From Actinomycetes bacterium (lineage in GTDB: Bacteria > Actinomycetota > Acidimicrobiia > Acidimicrobiales > Ilumatobacteraceae), in assembly GCA_025360105.1 (NCBI GenBank), contig JANYCT010000006.1, positions 1 to 64,000 of the forward strand: a stretch of DNA of 64,000 nt, given 5' to 3'. The notes beneath the pieces were generated by a model. It saw only the letters and a program-made list of their open reading frames with translations, was not told where the DNA came from and did no database searches. Positions 37,091-46,019 of the stretch are shown here, piece by piece (position 1 is the stretch's first letter; each line of letters opens with the position of its first letter). Position numbers and translations under genes: made by a program.

Positions 37091-37096
37091 GACAGC

Positions 37097-37675
37097 GTGA
37101 AGTTCGTGCTGATCCGTCATGGTGCAACGGAGTGGAGTGTGTCCGGCAAGCACACTGGACGCACCGATCTCCCCCTCGTTGCCGATGGTCGTGCCCAGGC
37201 CGAAGCGGCGCGCCCCAGGACGCTGAGCGCGATCGGCGATCTTGCCACCGCAGCGTTGTGGTCGAGTCCGCTGGTGCGTGCTCAGGAGACAGCCAGCATC
37301 ATTGCCGGTCCCGGCACGTTCGGGCTCGACGACCGACTGCGTGAGTTCGACTACGGCATCTATGAAGGCCTCACCACCCCCGAGATCAAAAAGCAGGCAC
37401 CGGCGTGGACGTTGTGGGATGGCTGCCCGGGTGGCGAGTCGATGCACCACGTCATCGCCCGTGTCGACGCTTTTCTTCGCGAGGCACGCTCGCGCGACGT
37501 ACGCCTCACGGCGGTTTTTGCACACGGACACCTACTGCGCATTCTTGCAGCGAGAGCACTCGATCAACCCGGGTCGCTCGGGCGTCATCTTGCGCTCGAT
37601 ACCGGCTCGGTCAGTGAGATCGAAGACCTGCGCGACGGCCCTGCGATCACCCGATGGAATGATTGCGGCAGCTGA
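37097..37675 (+). CDS. Histidine phosphatase family (phosphoglycerate mutase-like) protein
   Basis: 192 residues from GTG 37097. The catalytic histidine is His8 in LIRHGATEW. SSPLVRAQETA holds the second arginine, EFDYGIYEG the acidic residue and AHGHLLRIL the second histidine (about 142-150). The size fits broad phosphatases such as CobC-, GpmB- or acid-phosphatase-like members rather than a glycolytic mutase. Its stop overlaps the start of the next gene by 13 bases, so they are coupled, though the functional link is unclear. Confidence 0.85.
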   Translation: MKFVLIRHGATEWSVSGKHTGRTDLPLVADGRAQAEAARPRTLSAIGDLATAALWSSPLVRAQETASIIAGPGTFGLDDRLREFDYGIYEGLTTPEIKKQAPAWTLWDGCPGGESMHHVIARVDAFLREARSRDVRLTAVFAHGHLLRILAARALDQPGSLGRHLALDTGSVSEIEDLRDGPAITRWNDCGS

Positions 37676-38088
37676 TCGTGGACGAGACCGATCCCGTCAC
37701 GCCGGCCGGGTGGCGTCTCAACCCCGCATCGTTCTCGTGGCGTTTCTCGCGATCCTCGGGCCCCGGCGGCCAACATGTCAACACCACCGACTCCAAAGCC
37801 GAGCTCGTGTGTGACCTCACCCACGCCGGCCTCCCCGCCGCGGTGGCCGAGCGCGTCGTTGCGAAACTGGGTGAGCAGGTGCGTGTAACGGCCTCGACCG
37901 AACGCTCGCAGCGGCGCAATCGCGCAGAAGCCCTCACTCGACTTGGCACCATGATTGACGCCGCAGCGCGCGTGCCGCGCGCTCGACGCGCCACCCGTCC
38001 GGGACGCGGCGCTGTTGAGCGCCGTATCACAGCCAAGAAACACACAGCGGCGCGCAAGGCCGATCGACGGTGGCGCGCCGAGGACTGA
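37663..38088 (+). CDS. arfB: ArfB-type peptidyl-tRNA hydrolase (ribosome rescue)
   Basis: 141 residues from TTG 37663. The release-factor-like GGQ motif is in SSGPGGQHVN at residues 35-37, preceded by FSWRFSRSS, and the C-terminal tail is basic (KKHTAARKADRRWR), as needed to enter the empty mRNA channel of a stalled ribosome. ArfB frees nascent chains from ribosomes stalled without a stop codon. It overlaps the upstream phosphatase gene. Confidence 0.85.
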   Translation: MRQLIVDETDPVTPAGWRLNPASFSWRFSRSSGPGGQHVNTTDSKAELVCDLTHAGLPAAVAERVVAKLGEQVRVTASTERSQRRNRAEALTRLGTMIDAAARVPRARRATRPGRGAVERRITAKKHTAARKADRRWRAED

Positions 38089-38191
38089 GGTCTTGATCGG
38101 ACGGCTCGGCGGAGAAGTTCACCCGACTCGGGTGAGGCGGTGGCCTTGTCGTGGTTTGAGCACCGCAATAGCGTTCGTCAGGGAGAGGGAT

Positions 38192-40009
38192 ATGAGCGAC
38201 ATCAACATCACATTCACGATTCTTGCGGCTGTTGTCGTGCTTTTCGTGTGGAACAAGATCCCCGTCGAACTTGTCGCGCTCGGTGCCGCATTGGGCCTGT
38301 ACGCGACTGGCGTGCTACAGCTCAGTCAGAGTCTGGCTGGCTTCGGCGAGCCAACGGTCATCTTGATCGCGTCGTTGTTCGTCGTGAGTGAGGGGCTGGA
38401 TGCCACGGGCACCACGGCGTGGGCAGGCCAGCAGCTGATGCTCAGATCGGGTGCGGGCGGTGGGTCGCGTCTCATGGTGATGATGATGCTGCTCGTGGCG
38501 TTTCTGACCGCTTTGATCAGCGTGAACGGTGCCGTCGCTGCGCTGCTGCCGATGGTGGTGATCCTTGCCGTTCGACTCGGCCGTTCGCCGTCGCAAATGC
38601 TGATGCCTCTTGCCTTTGCCGCGCACGCCGGATCCATGCTTGCGCTCACGGGCACCCCGGTGAACGTGCTGGTGTCCGAGGCCGCCGCCGCCGCCGGTGC
38701 TGGTCACTTCAGCTTCTTTTCCTTCACTCTCATCGGCGTGCCGTTGCTCATCGGCACGGTGGTGATCGTGGTGCTGTTCGGCAATCGCCTGCTCCCCAAT
38801 CGAACGGTCAGGAACATTCCTCCCGATCTCAGTGCCCATGCGCTCACGCTGAGCAAGCAGTACCTGCGCGATCAGGGTGTGTTCCGGTTGCTCGTGCTCG
38901 CCGAATCGCCCGTCATCGGGCGCACTGCGCAATCGTTGAGTGCCGCACAGGGCAACGGTTTGGTCGTCGTTGGCGTCCAGCAAGGCGGTACCGGCCGCGT
39001 GAGCCAGTCGGCTGAGATTGCGGTCGGTGACATGGTGATTGTTCGTGGCGACGCCGAAGCAGTGGAGTCGATGTGTTCTGCCGAGTGGCTCGAAATCCTC
39101 ACCGACAATCAACTGGTCGATGCGACCGAGCAGTTGTTTAGCCGCGACCACGGCGTTGCGGAAGTGATTATTCCGCCGCGTTCGGGGATGATCGGGGAGG
39201 TCGTGTTCTCGGGTATGGTCACGAGTAGCGGCGATCTGATGATTCTTGCGATTCAGCGCAGGGGCGAAGATCTCGGCCCGAGGAATGTGACCTTGGCTGC
39301 CGGCGACACGCTGCTGCTGCAGGGCGAATGGATGGCGCTCGGCGAGAACATCAGCACCGATCCCGATGTCTTGGCCGTTCATGACCCGGAGATGGTGCGT
39401 CGTCAGGCCGTGCCGCTCGGCATCGGTGCCAAGCGAGCTATTGGCATTCTGGCGGTGATGGTGGCGGTGCTTGCCACCGGTGTGATGCCGGCAGTGGTGG
39501 CAAGCCTGCTGGCGGCGATGGCGATGGTTCTGTTTCGTGTGCTCACGCCCGAGCAGGCCTACCGCGGGGTGTCATGGACCGCGGTCATCTTGGTGGGTGG
39601 CATGATCCCGATGTCGACCGCTATCGAGCAGACCGGAGCGGCCGCGAAGATCGCCTCTGGTCTCATCGATGTTGTTGGCGATTCCAGTCCGTATGCGCTG
39701 CTTGCGGGCCTGTTTCTGCTCACGGTGGTGTTAGGCCAGCTGATCTCCAACACCGCCACTGCGCTCATCCTCATTCCCGTCGCGGTCTCGGCCGCTGCGG
39801 AGTTACACGTCTCGGTGCTCCCGCTGCTGATGACGGTCACGGTGGCTGCTGCTGCATCGTTTCTCACGCCGGTCGCAACGCCGGCGAACCTGATGGTGAT
39901 GGGTCCAGGCGGCTACAAGTTCAACGACTACTGGAAGCTCGGCCTGCCGATGGTGCTGTGGTACTTCGTCGTGGTGATGGCGCTCGTGCCGTTGATCTGG
40001 TCGTTCTGA
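38192..40009 (+). CDS. SLC13/DASS-type anion transporter with two TrkA-C domains
   Basis: 605 residues from ATG 38192, with ribosome binding site GGGAGAGGG. The N-terminal half is a transporter domain, with NGAVAALLPMVV and TGTPVNVLVSEAA carrying the Ser/Asn-type substrate motif. The central part (about 225-420) holds two RCK/TrkA-C-like domains (for example GVQQGGTGRVSQSAEIAVGD). The C-terminal half repeats the transporter motif, with ISNTATALILIPV and TPVATPANLMVMGPGGY. This is the layout of YfbS/SLC13-like sodium-coupled sulfate or dicarboxylate carriers. The substrate cannot be told from the sequence. Confidence 0.82.
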   Translation: MSDINITFTILAAVVVLFVWNKIPVELVALGAALGLYATGVLQLSQSLAGFGEPTVILIASLFVVSEGLDATGTTAWAGQQLMLRSGAGGGSRLMVMMMLLVAFLTALISVNGAVAALLPMVVILAVRLGRSPSQMLMPLAFAAHAGSMLALTGTPVNVLVSEAAAAAGAGHFSFFSFTLIGVPLLIGTVVIVVLFGNRLLPNRTVRNIPPDLSAHALTLSKQYLRDQGVFRLLVLAESPVIGRTAQSLSAAQGNGLVVVGVQQGGTGRVSQSAEIAVGDMVIVRGDAEAVESMCSAEWLEILTDNQLVDATEQLFSRDHGVAEVIIPPRSGMIGEVVFSGMVTSSGDLMILAIQRRGEDLGPRNVTLAAGDTLLLQGEWMALGENISTDPDVLAVHDPEMVRRQAVPLGIGAKRAIGILAVMVAVLATGVMPAVVASLLAAMAMVLFRVLTPEQAYRGVSWTAVILVGGMIPMSTAIEQTGAAAKIASGLIDVVGDSSPYALLAGLFLLTVVLGQLISNTATALILIPVAVSAAAELHVSVLPLLMTVTVAAAASFLTPVATPANLMVMGPGGYKFNDYWKLGLPMVLWYFVVVMALVPLIWSF

Positions 40010-40063
40010 TCGGCTCCTTTCCCACAGTTGTTCGCTCCGTTAGCCATATGAGGCGAATGCTCC

Positions 40064-40069
40064 TAGTGT
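40064..40069 (+). promoter_or_regulatory. Candidate -10 element, leaderless start
   Basis: TAGTGT is separated by six bases from GTG 40076, the start of the MalT-like regulator. This is the same geometry as at 2045, 30805 and 37085. Confidence 0.4.
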
Positions 40070-40075
40070 GACGCC

Positions 40076-42679
40076 GTGGAGGCAGGGGCACGGTCGGTCA
40101 GCACTCAGCATCAAGATGTATTGGTCGTGGACGCCCTGATCGCGCCGCCGCAGCCGTTGTGGGTGATCACACGTAAACGGCTGATGGAACGCCTCGCATG
40201 CGATACCCCGGTGACCACCATTGTTGCCCCGCCAGGGTCGGGCAAGACCATGCTCGCTCGGCAATTCGTCGACGCCGGCATGGTCGATTCCGATCGGCCG
40301 CGAGCGTGGCTTACGCTCGACTTCGTCGACGACGATCCGCACGCCTTCTGGCAGCTGTTGATCTCAGCGCTCCGGCGGATCCAGCCCTGCATCGACGATC
40401 AACCCGAGCAACTGCTTGTCCAACTCGGCGGCGCAGACCGCAGCTTCCTGGTCGTACTGATCGCGCAGCTCGAAACTGCTGGAGTTCCTGCGGTTATGGT
40501 GCTCGACCGTGTGCCGCGCGTGAGTGATCGCGCCGTTCTCGACGCACTCGCGCTTCTCATCGACCGTGTTGGCCACATCATCCATTTCATCCTGGTTGGA
40601 CGTTGCATACCGGAGTTGCCTATCGGGCGCTGGCGCGCCGCCGGTTGGCTCACCGAGATCACCGATAACGATCTTCGCTTCACCGATGCCGAGGCCGTTG
40701 CGACGGGTGCACTCATTGCCGATCTGGCATATGGCCCTGATGAAATCGTCGCAGTGAATCGACGCGTTGAGGGTTGGGTCACCGGTGTGGTGCTCACGTT
40801 GCTGTCCGGGTCGGATCGACACATCTCGTCGTGCGAAGCGGTGCGGATCGATGGTTCCGACCCGCTGTTTGCTGACTACTTCGCGACCGAGGTGCTGAAC
40901 CGGCTGTTACCCGCCGAGCGCGAGGTAGCGCTTGCTCTATCTGTGCTCGATTCATTCGACATTGACCTGTGTCGCGACTTACTCGGCAACCATGCGGTTC
41001 CGGTGGCGCGTGAACTGCAGCGTGGGCACGTTTTTCTTTCCGTCTCCGACCGTCGCGGCGGCACGCTGCGTTTCATGCCGCTTCTTCGCACGATGCTTGA
41101 GAATGAGCTCCGCTGGAGCGACCCTGACCGGTGGTCGCTCCTACACCGCAGCGCTGCGATGCTCAGCCGGAACCGCAGTGATCTGGTCGGCGCTCATCAT
41201 CATCTCACCCGCGCCGGCGACCTGCAGGAGGCAGCCGAGTTGGTGATTCAACCGGTACTCGAATTGGTCGATCGCGGCGACTGGCGCGGACTGGCTGCGA
41301 TGATGCGTTCGCTACAACGGGTGATCACTGTCGACGATCCGGCTCTCGCGCTCGATGTCGCTGCGGCGTGGGTATTTGCCGGGAACCTCCACCAGAGCAC
41401 GCAGTGGTGCGACCGTGGCGAGGCTCTGGTGTCGCCAGACGACGCGACCTCGCAGCTGCGCGTCTGCACGTTGCGCGGCATGATTTCGCTGCTGCTGGGC
41501 GACCTTGAGATGGCTGCCCAGCACGTTGCCGAGTACGAGCGACTCGCCGATCACCGTGCGACAGGCCCGCTCGAGTCGCGTTTCGCTACCACAGCGGCGC
41601 GTGTGATGCTGTCATTGCGTCGCCTAGACGAGGCCGATATTTGGGTTCGACGTGCTTGCGAGATCTCCGGGCCTGACGCAATCGTGAAGGTAACCGTGCC
41701 CTCGTTGGTCGCGTGGCTCGCACTTGAGCGGGGTCGCGTCGGCGCCGCCCGGCGGCGTGCCGAACAAGCGTGTGCCGCCGCCGACGAACTGGGGATGCGA
41801 CCGCACCACGGTGCCTTCGACGCGTTGGTTGTCGCAGGATGGTGTCGCTTGGCCGCAGGCGATCTCGCCGGCGCAGCCCAGTTCAGTGACGCTGCCGCTG
41901 CCGATGCCGATGTTCTTGGCCAGCCATGGAATAACGCGCGCAGTGGACTCCTTGCAGCCGAGGTGCAACGGGTCACCGCCGGTCCCGCCGCCGCGCTCCA
42001 CGTGTTGAGTGATCTTCGATCACAGTTTCGCGCCGGCCCCGTGGTCGGCAACCACTTCGATCATGCGCTCGTCGCTGCCGAGGCGATGGCGCTCGTCATC
42101 AGCGGTCAGTCAGAGGCCGCTCAGGCGCGGATCGAACGACTTCCCGACAACCCCGCGCGTCGGCTCCTGGCTGCCCACGTAGCATCATCGCTGAAGAGCC
42201 CCCGCGCTGTCGAAGAGACGGTCGGTGACACGTCCGATTGGAGTCGTCACGACCAACTCGTGGCCGATGTTCTGCACGCTTGCGCCTTCGCCTCGCCCCG
42301 AGCCGAAGAGTTGTTGAGCGATGTCGTCTCCGTCGGTGCAACGACGGGTTGGGTGTCGCCCTTTCTCGGTCGTGGCGATGCGGTCGATGAACTGTTGTCG
42401 CGACTCCCCCTCGACCGGCTACACCCCGAGCTCGCCGGCATCGCTCGTGGCCCGGTCGCGAGGGATACGAATCCCGTGGGTGCGCACGCAACGCTGTCGT
42501 CGCGCGAACTCACCATTCTCGAGTTGCTCCCCACGCATCTGGCTTACGCCCAGATTGGCGAGCGTTTGTTCGTCTCCGTGAACACCATCAAGACCAACGT
42601 GAAGTCGATCTATCGCAAGTTGGGCGTGACGTCCCGGTCCGAGGCAGTCGATGTGGCCCGCCGGTCGCGGCTGCTATAG
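40076..42679 (+). CDS. MalT-like LuxR-family transcriptional regulator (STAND ATPase)
   Basis: 867 residues from GTG 40076. An N-terminal P-loop APPGSGKTMLA (51-61) is followed by the NTPase and its winged-helix part. A long tetratricopeptide-like helical region (about 330-780) holds many Ala/Leu/Arg-rich pairs. The C-terminal LuxR-type helix-turn-helix (about 805-865) has SSRELTILELLP...YAQIGERLFVSVNTIKTNVKSIYRKLG; only landmarks are given. Proteins like MalT are activated by a small inducer bound to the helical region and need ATP. The target genes are unknown; the neighbouring transporter (66 bases upstream) is one candidate. Confidence 0.87.
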   Translation: MEAGARSVSTQHQDVLVVDALIAPPQPLWVITRKRLMERLACDTPVTTIVAPPGSGKTMLARQFVDAGMVDSDRPRAWLTLDFVDDDPHAFWQLLISALRRIQPCIDDQPEQLLVQLGGADRSFLVVLIAQLETAGVPAVMVLDRVPRVSDRAVLDALALLIDRVGHIIHFILVGRCIPELPIGRWRAAGWLTEITDNDLRFTDAEAVATGALIADLAYGPDEIVAVNRRVEGWVTGVVLTLLSGSDRHISSCEAVRIDGSDPLFADYFATEVLNRLLPAEREVALALSVLDSFDIDLCRDLLGNHAVPVARELQRGHVFLSVSDRRGGTLRFMPLLRTMLENELRWSDPDRWSLLHRSAAMLSRNRSDLVGAHHHLTRAGDLQEAAELVIQPVLELVDRGDWRGLAAMMRSLQRVITVDDPALALDVAAAWVFAGNLHQSTQWCDRGEALVSPDDATSQLRVCTLRGMISLLLGDLEMAAQHVAEYERLADHRATGPLESRFATTAARVMLSLRRLDEADIWVRRACEISGPDAIVKVTVPSLVAWLALERGRVGAARRRAEQACAAADELGMRPHHGAFDALVVAGWCRLAAGDLAGAAQFSDAAAADADVLGQPWNNARSGLLAAEVQRVTAGPAAALHVLSDLRSQFRAGPVVGNHFDHALVAAEAMALVISGQSEAAQARIERLPDNPARRLLAAHVASSLKSPRAVEETVGDTSDWSRHDQLVADVLHACAFASPRAEELLSDVVSVGATTGWVSPFLGRGDAVDELLSRLPLDRLHPELAGIARGPVARDTNPVGAHATLSSRELTILELLPTHLAYAQIGERLFVSVNTIKTNVKSIYRKLGVTSRSEAVDVARRSRLL

Positions 42680-42695
42680 AACCCAACCGGTACCG

Positions 42696-43289
42696 TCACC
42701 GTACTGACGGATTGGCTGCTCTCTCGGCGCGAATTTTCGACGTGCCCCGCAGGTGCAGGATCCGTGCGGTCAGAGCCAGGATCACGCCTCCAGTCACCGC
42801 TCCAACAGTCGCGATGTACACCGTATTGCCGCGGTCGGTGCCGGCGAGTGCACCGTGCACCGTGGCCATGAAGAAGGCGACGTACGAGAACAGGTGAATG
42901 CTGTGCCACACCTTGCGCGGCAGTTTGCGCATCATCAAAGACGACAACTCCACAACGATCACGATGTACATCGCGATCACTCCCCACGTGACCGCAGCGG
43001 TCTTTGATGCGTGCGGCCAGCAGTTGCCCGTACAGCCGTTGGGAACGAGGACTTCTTTCCAGCCGAAGTGGGCATAGTTGTCGGCCACGAGTGCGCCGAG
43101 GTGAATGCTCATGGTGATGATTGCGAGTGCTCCGAGCCATCGGTGCAGATCGAGCAGCCACGCCGGTCGATCCACCGGCTTGAGCATGCGCGTCACGAGC
43201 AAAATACCCCAGAGGTTCGTGGCGGCAAGCATCACCCATGCCACGATGCCGCTGCCTCGCGACAGATACCACCAAGTCTGTGGATTCAT
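42696..43289 (-). CDS. Ferric reductase-like transmembrane cytochrome b protein
   Basis: 197 residues with about five transmembrane helices. Histidine pairs suited to bind two hemes b are in LDLHRWLGALAI...SIHLG (about 48-63) and KVWHSIHLFSYVAFF...VHG (about 127-144). The fold matches the ferric-reductase-like/MsrQ (YedZ) group, which moves electrons across the membrane. Its start is overlapped by the ApbE stop, so it ends an operon of two exported proteins and ApbE. The donor and the outer acceptor are not evident. Confidence 0.82.
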   Translation of the reverse strand: MNPQTWWYLSRGSGIVAWVMLAATNLWGILLVTRMLKPVDRPAWLLDLHRWLGALAIITMSIHLGALVADNYAHFGWKEVLVPNGCTGNCWPHASKTAAVTWGVIAMYIVIVVELSSLMMRKLPRKVWHSIHLFSYVAFFMATVHGALAGTDRGNTVYIATVGAVTGGVILALTARILHLRGTSKIRAERAANPSVR

Positions 43290-44215
43290 GCGCTGAAGGC
43301 CTCCAAGTTTGTGGTTCGATACACACTGAGATCTATCGCGACCATAAGGCCTGCAAGACCGACGTGCTCCAGTAACGCGATCGCAGTCGGTCCGTCGCTC
43401 ATCATCGCTGCGGTGGCAAATGCCTCGGCTGTCGCTGTGTCTCCTGCGATGACGGTTGCCGTCAGCAAGGTTGTGGTCGCCGGCAGAGCCGTGCTCGGGT
43501 CGATGAGGTGGTGCGCGTTCTCACCCGAGGGAGATGTCCAGCGGCGGATCGTGGTCCCCGATGTTGCGATGCCTCCCTGCGAGAGGGCAATGCGCGCAAC
43601 GTGGTCGGGTGCTGCGCCGGGATCTTCGATGCCGATCACCCACGACTCATCGTTGTCGTATGGATCCCCCATCACGCAAATGTCACCACCCACGTTGACG
43701 AGCGCACCGCGGGCGCCCGATTCGATCAGTTCCTCCACCACGAGGTCGGCCGCGAAGCCCTTGCCGATGCCGCCCAGGTCGATGGCTCCTCCGGCGGGCA
43801 CGCAGAGAGTTGCATGTGCAACATCAACGTGCACGGATCCGCTGACGCCGATGATTTGCTGGCTGACGCGTGGTGCGGCGGAGGCCGTTGTTGCGCTATG
43901 CGTGTAGCCGTGGTTCACGAGCGCTGGCAGCACCGTGATGTCGAATAATCCGTTCGTCTGCTTCCATGCCTCGATTGATCTCAGTACGACGGCCAAGGTG
44001 TCCTCGTGCACGCGTACGGGCAATCCCGCAGCTTGATTCGCGCGAGTGATATCGCTGTTCGCAAGAAAGCGGCTCCACAGCGACTCGAGTTCGCGTAGCC
44101 GTTGCTCGGCCTGGTCGAGCATGAGGTCTGTCCCGCCGGTAACGATGACGTGCGATTCGCACCCCATGACCCGAAAGCTTCGCTGGACAGATGTGTGGGT
44201 TCCCGCCGACATCAC
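43286..44215 (-). CDS. apbE: FAD:protein FMN transferase (ApbE)
   Basis: 309 residues; either GTG 44215 or ATG 44212 can be the start. The family motif GGAIDLGGIGKGFAAD (about 142-157) is followed by NVGGDICV and the metal-binding AHHLIDP segment. ApbE attaches FMN to Thr/Ser of target proteins. There is no signal peptide, so it acts inside the cell or at the membrane. A usual target with an FMN-binding domain is not encoded next to it; the neighbours are a heme b membrane protein and two exported low-complexity proteins. Confidence 0.88.
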   Translation of the reverse strand: MMSAGTHTSVQRSFRVMGCESHVIVTGGTDLMLDQAEQRLRELESLWSRFLANSDITRANQAAGLPVRVHEDTLAVVLRSIEAWKQTNGLFDITVLPALVNHGYTHSATTASAAPRVSQQIIGVSGSVHVDVAHATLCVPAGGAIDLGGIGKGFAADLVVEELIESGARGALVNVGGDICVMGDPYDNDESWVIGIEDPGAAPDHVARIALSQGGIATSGTTIRRWTSPSGENAHHLIDPSTALPATTTLLTATVIAGDTATAEAFATAAMMSDGPTAIALLEHVGLAGLMVAIDLSVYRTTNLEAFSA

Positions 44216-45097
44216 CTAGGGCGCGCTTGGTTTGGTGGTCGTGGGCGGCGGTGGTGGTGGCGGGGCCGGTGCCGCTGTTGTCGGAGGCGGTGCTGGCGCG
44301 GGCGTGGTTACAGGCGCGGGTGCTGGGGTCTGTGTCGGCGCCACAGCCGCGACGGGTGCAGCCGCAGCTACGGGCGCAGGGGTCGCCACTGCAGCAGGAG
44401 TTGCGGCTGTTGCCGCGGCCGGCGCGGGTGTCGCCGACGTGGACTGTTTTGCGGCCGTTGCTGCCTTGGCCGTGCCCGCACTGGGCGCCACAGCCGCAGC
44501 CGGTGCAGGAGTTGCTCCGGCAGGGGCGACGACGGCGCCGGGTTGAGTGGCCGGCGGAATGGCCAGGCTCACCGTCTCGGTCGGAGCCGGTACGACAGAA
44601 CCTGCGACCGCCGGAATGCTGTCGGCCGAAACGGGGGTGGTCGAGCTGGGAGTGGTTACTGGAGCAGCCGGGAGCGCGTTGGGCGCTGGTCGATGGGCGT
44701 ACGCAATGACGCCGGTGAGGCCGAGCACCGCCGAGGCGGCGAGGCCGGTGGTTGCGATTCGCCCGCCAGCGGCCACGTGCGGTCGCTTGGTTCGCGCACG
44801 TCGCGTCGTGCGTTGAGGCACTCGTATCGACGCGGCAATCAACGTTGTCGGACTCGGTGGAGCGAATTGGCCAGCGGACGCCACACGTGCTTGCGTGGGG
44901 GTCTCGGCCCTGGGCGCCCAGATCGAGGCATCGTCGGCCTGCAGCGAAGCCGCGAGGGGTGACCCCCTGGGTGGCCCAGTGAGTGGTGTAGCACTGTGCG
45001 GGCTGCCGGTGCTCGCTGCGGAGGCCCCTGCTGGTTCTTGGCCGCGCTTGGCGCGCAGCATCGCAAGCCGCTCAGCCTGAGCAGGGTCAGTCGTCAT
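44216..45097 (-). CDS. Single-pass protein with long Ala/Pro/Thr-rich exterior, ApbE operon
   Basis: 293 residues. A cytoplasmic N-terminal part (1-112) precedes one transmembrane helix (about 113-132, ATTGLAASAVLGLTGVIAYA). Everything after it is Ala/Pro/Thr/Val-rich low-complexity sequence, ending in poly-proline and TTTKPSAP. No fold, cysteine or recognisable flavinylation motif (D-x-x-S/T-G-A-S/T) is visible. Its stop sits directly before the apbE start. It may be a spacer or cell-wall-crossing stalk. Confidence 0.65.
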   Translation of the reverse strand: MTTDPAQAERLAMLRAKRGQEPAGASAASTGSPHSATPLTGPPRGSPLAASLQADDASIWAPRAETPTQARVASAGQFAPPSPTTLIAASIRVPQRTTRRARTKRPHVAAGGRIATTGLAASAVLGLTGVIAYAHRPAPNALPAAPVTTPSSTTPVSADSIPAVAGSVVPAPTETVSLAIPPATQPGAVVAPAGATPAPAAAVAPSAGTAKAATAAKQSTSATPAPAAATAATPAAVATPAPVAAAAPVAAVAPTQTPAPAPVTTPAPAPPPTTAAPAPPPPPPPTTTKPSAP

Positions 45098-45809
45098 TGT
45101 GCTCGGCTCCCGGCTGAGTCGTTCCGGGGGTCACTGATTCGTGGTCGTCGGTGCCGGAGCCGTCGTCTGCATAGTTTGCTCCGGCGTGCGAGGGTGCCGT
45201 GGTCGTCGCGGGCGGCGTCTTCACCGGCGCAGGGCTGACATCGGATTCCGGTTCGGCTGCCGTGGCCGTTGGCTCGTCCGAGTGAGGCGTGCGCGGACCC
45301 GGCTGCGCCGGCAGCGGAGCCGGTGCGTCCGAGTTGTCGCCATGAAGCGGTGCCGCGACCACTGGTGCCGGCGCCGGCTGCTTGATGAGTTCGGGGGCGG
45401 GGGCGGGGCTGGCTTCGGTGGTGGGTGTCACGAACGCTGCAGTCACCGAGGCCTGCACGTCGTCGCCGTTGGCGGTGGCCGTGAAGGTGACCAAGCGAAT
45501 GTCGTCGGTGAGTTGCGCGGTGACCGTTGGTCCGGCAGCGGAGGTCGACACCACCGACCAACCAGAATGGGCCTCGGTCGAGATCACTGTCAGCACTCCA
45601 CCCGCTGACGACAACGTGACCTGGGCGGCATCGCCCACGGTGTAGACAACGGTGCGGGGCGACCGAGCGGCGGAGCCGTAGGCCTGGGGGAGAGGTGCAG
45701 CGGTTGGTGCCGACGAGGCAACGTTCATGACGGCGCCGGCCAGCACGGCGGCTGATCCTGTGCCGAGGACTCCGGCAACCGACACTGCGGTGAGCCACGT
45801 TTTCTTCAT
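45087..45809 (-). CDS. Exported protein with Pro/Ala/Thr-rich tail, first gene of the ApbE operon
   Basis: 240 residues. A signal peptide (MKKTWLTAVSVAGVLGTGSA...) with AxA-type cleavage near residue 25-35 starts a secreted domain of about 100 residues that looks beta-rich (VVYTVGDAAQVTLSSAGGVL). A disordered Pro/Thr/Asp-rich tail follows. No cofactor motif is seen. It overlaps the next gene by 11 bases. The operon then continues with the single-pass protein, ApbE and the ferric-reductase-like protein. Confidence 0.65.
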   Translation of the reverse strand: MKKTWLTAVSVAGVLGTGSAAVLAGAVMNVASSAPTAAPLPQAYGSAARSPRTVVYTVGDAAQVTLSSAGGVLTVISTEAHSGWSVVSTSAAGPTVTAQLTDDIRLVTFTATANGDDVQASVTAAFVTPTTEASPAPAPELIKQPAPAPVVAAPLHGDNSDAPAPLPAQPGPRTPHSDEPTATAAEPESDVSPAPVKTPPATTTAPSHAGANYADDGSGTDDHESVTPGTTQPGAEHNDD

Positions 45810-45981
45810 CAGAGGTACTCCATGTTCTTCAAGCCCGTATGACCATCCAACACTGATATCGACGTTCTGTCATCGGCGCTTGACCCAAGAAACGTTAAAG
45901 AACTGGCCCATCCGATGACGGGTGTACGCCTCTGCACGGCGGTGGGGCCGGGCGCCTCCGAACGGAGATGTCGCCAGAGTT

Positions 45982-45997
45982 TGTGAGCCGATTCACA
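45982..45997. promoter_or_regulatory. CRP-type palindrome upstream of the second nuo operon
   Basis: TGTGA, six bases, TCACA: an exact match to the consensus of CRP-family regulators, including mycobacterial CRP. It is centred about 30 bases before the nuoA2 start, overlapping the place of a -35 box (TTGTGA at 45981). If transcription begins at the start codon, the site would favour repression; a more upstream start would change that. Confidence 0.6.
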
Positions 45998-46005
45998 CTG
46001 CGTAG

Positions 46006-46011
46006 TAGCTT
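46006..46011 (+). promoter_or_regulatory. Candidate -10 element of the second nuo operon
   Basis: TAGCTT ends eight bases before the ATG at 46020. With TTGTGA at 45981 as a -35 box the spacer is 19 bases, which is long. No Shine-Dalgarno sequence is present before nuoA2, so a leaderless start is likely. Confidence 0.4.
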
Positions 46012-46019
46012 CTCTAGCG

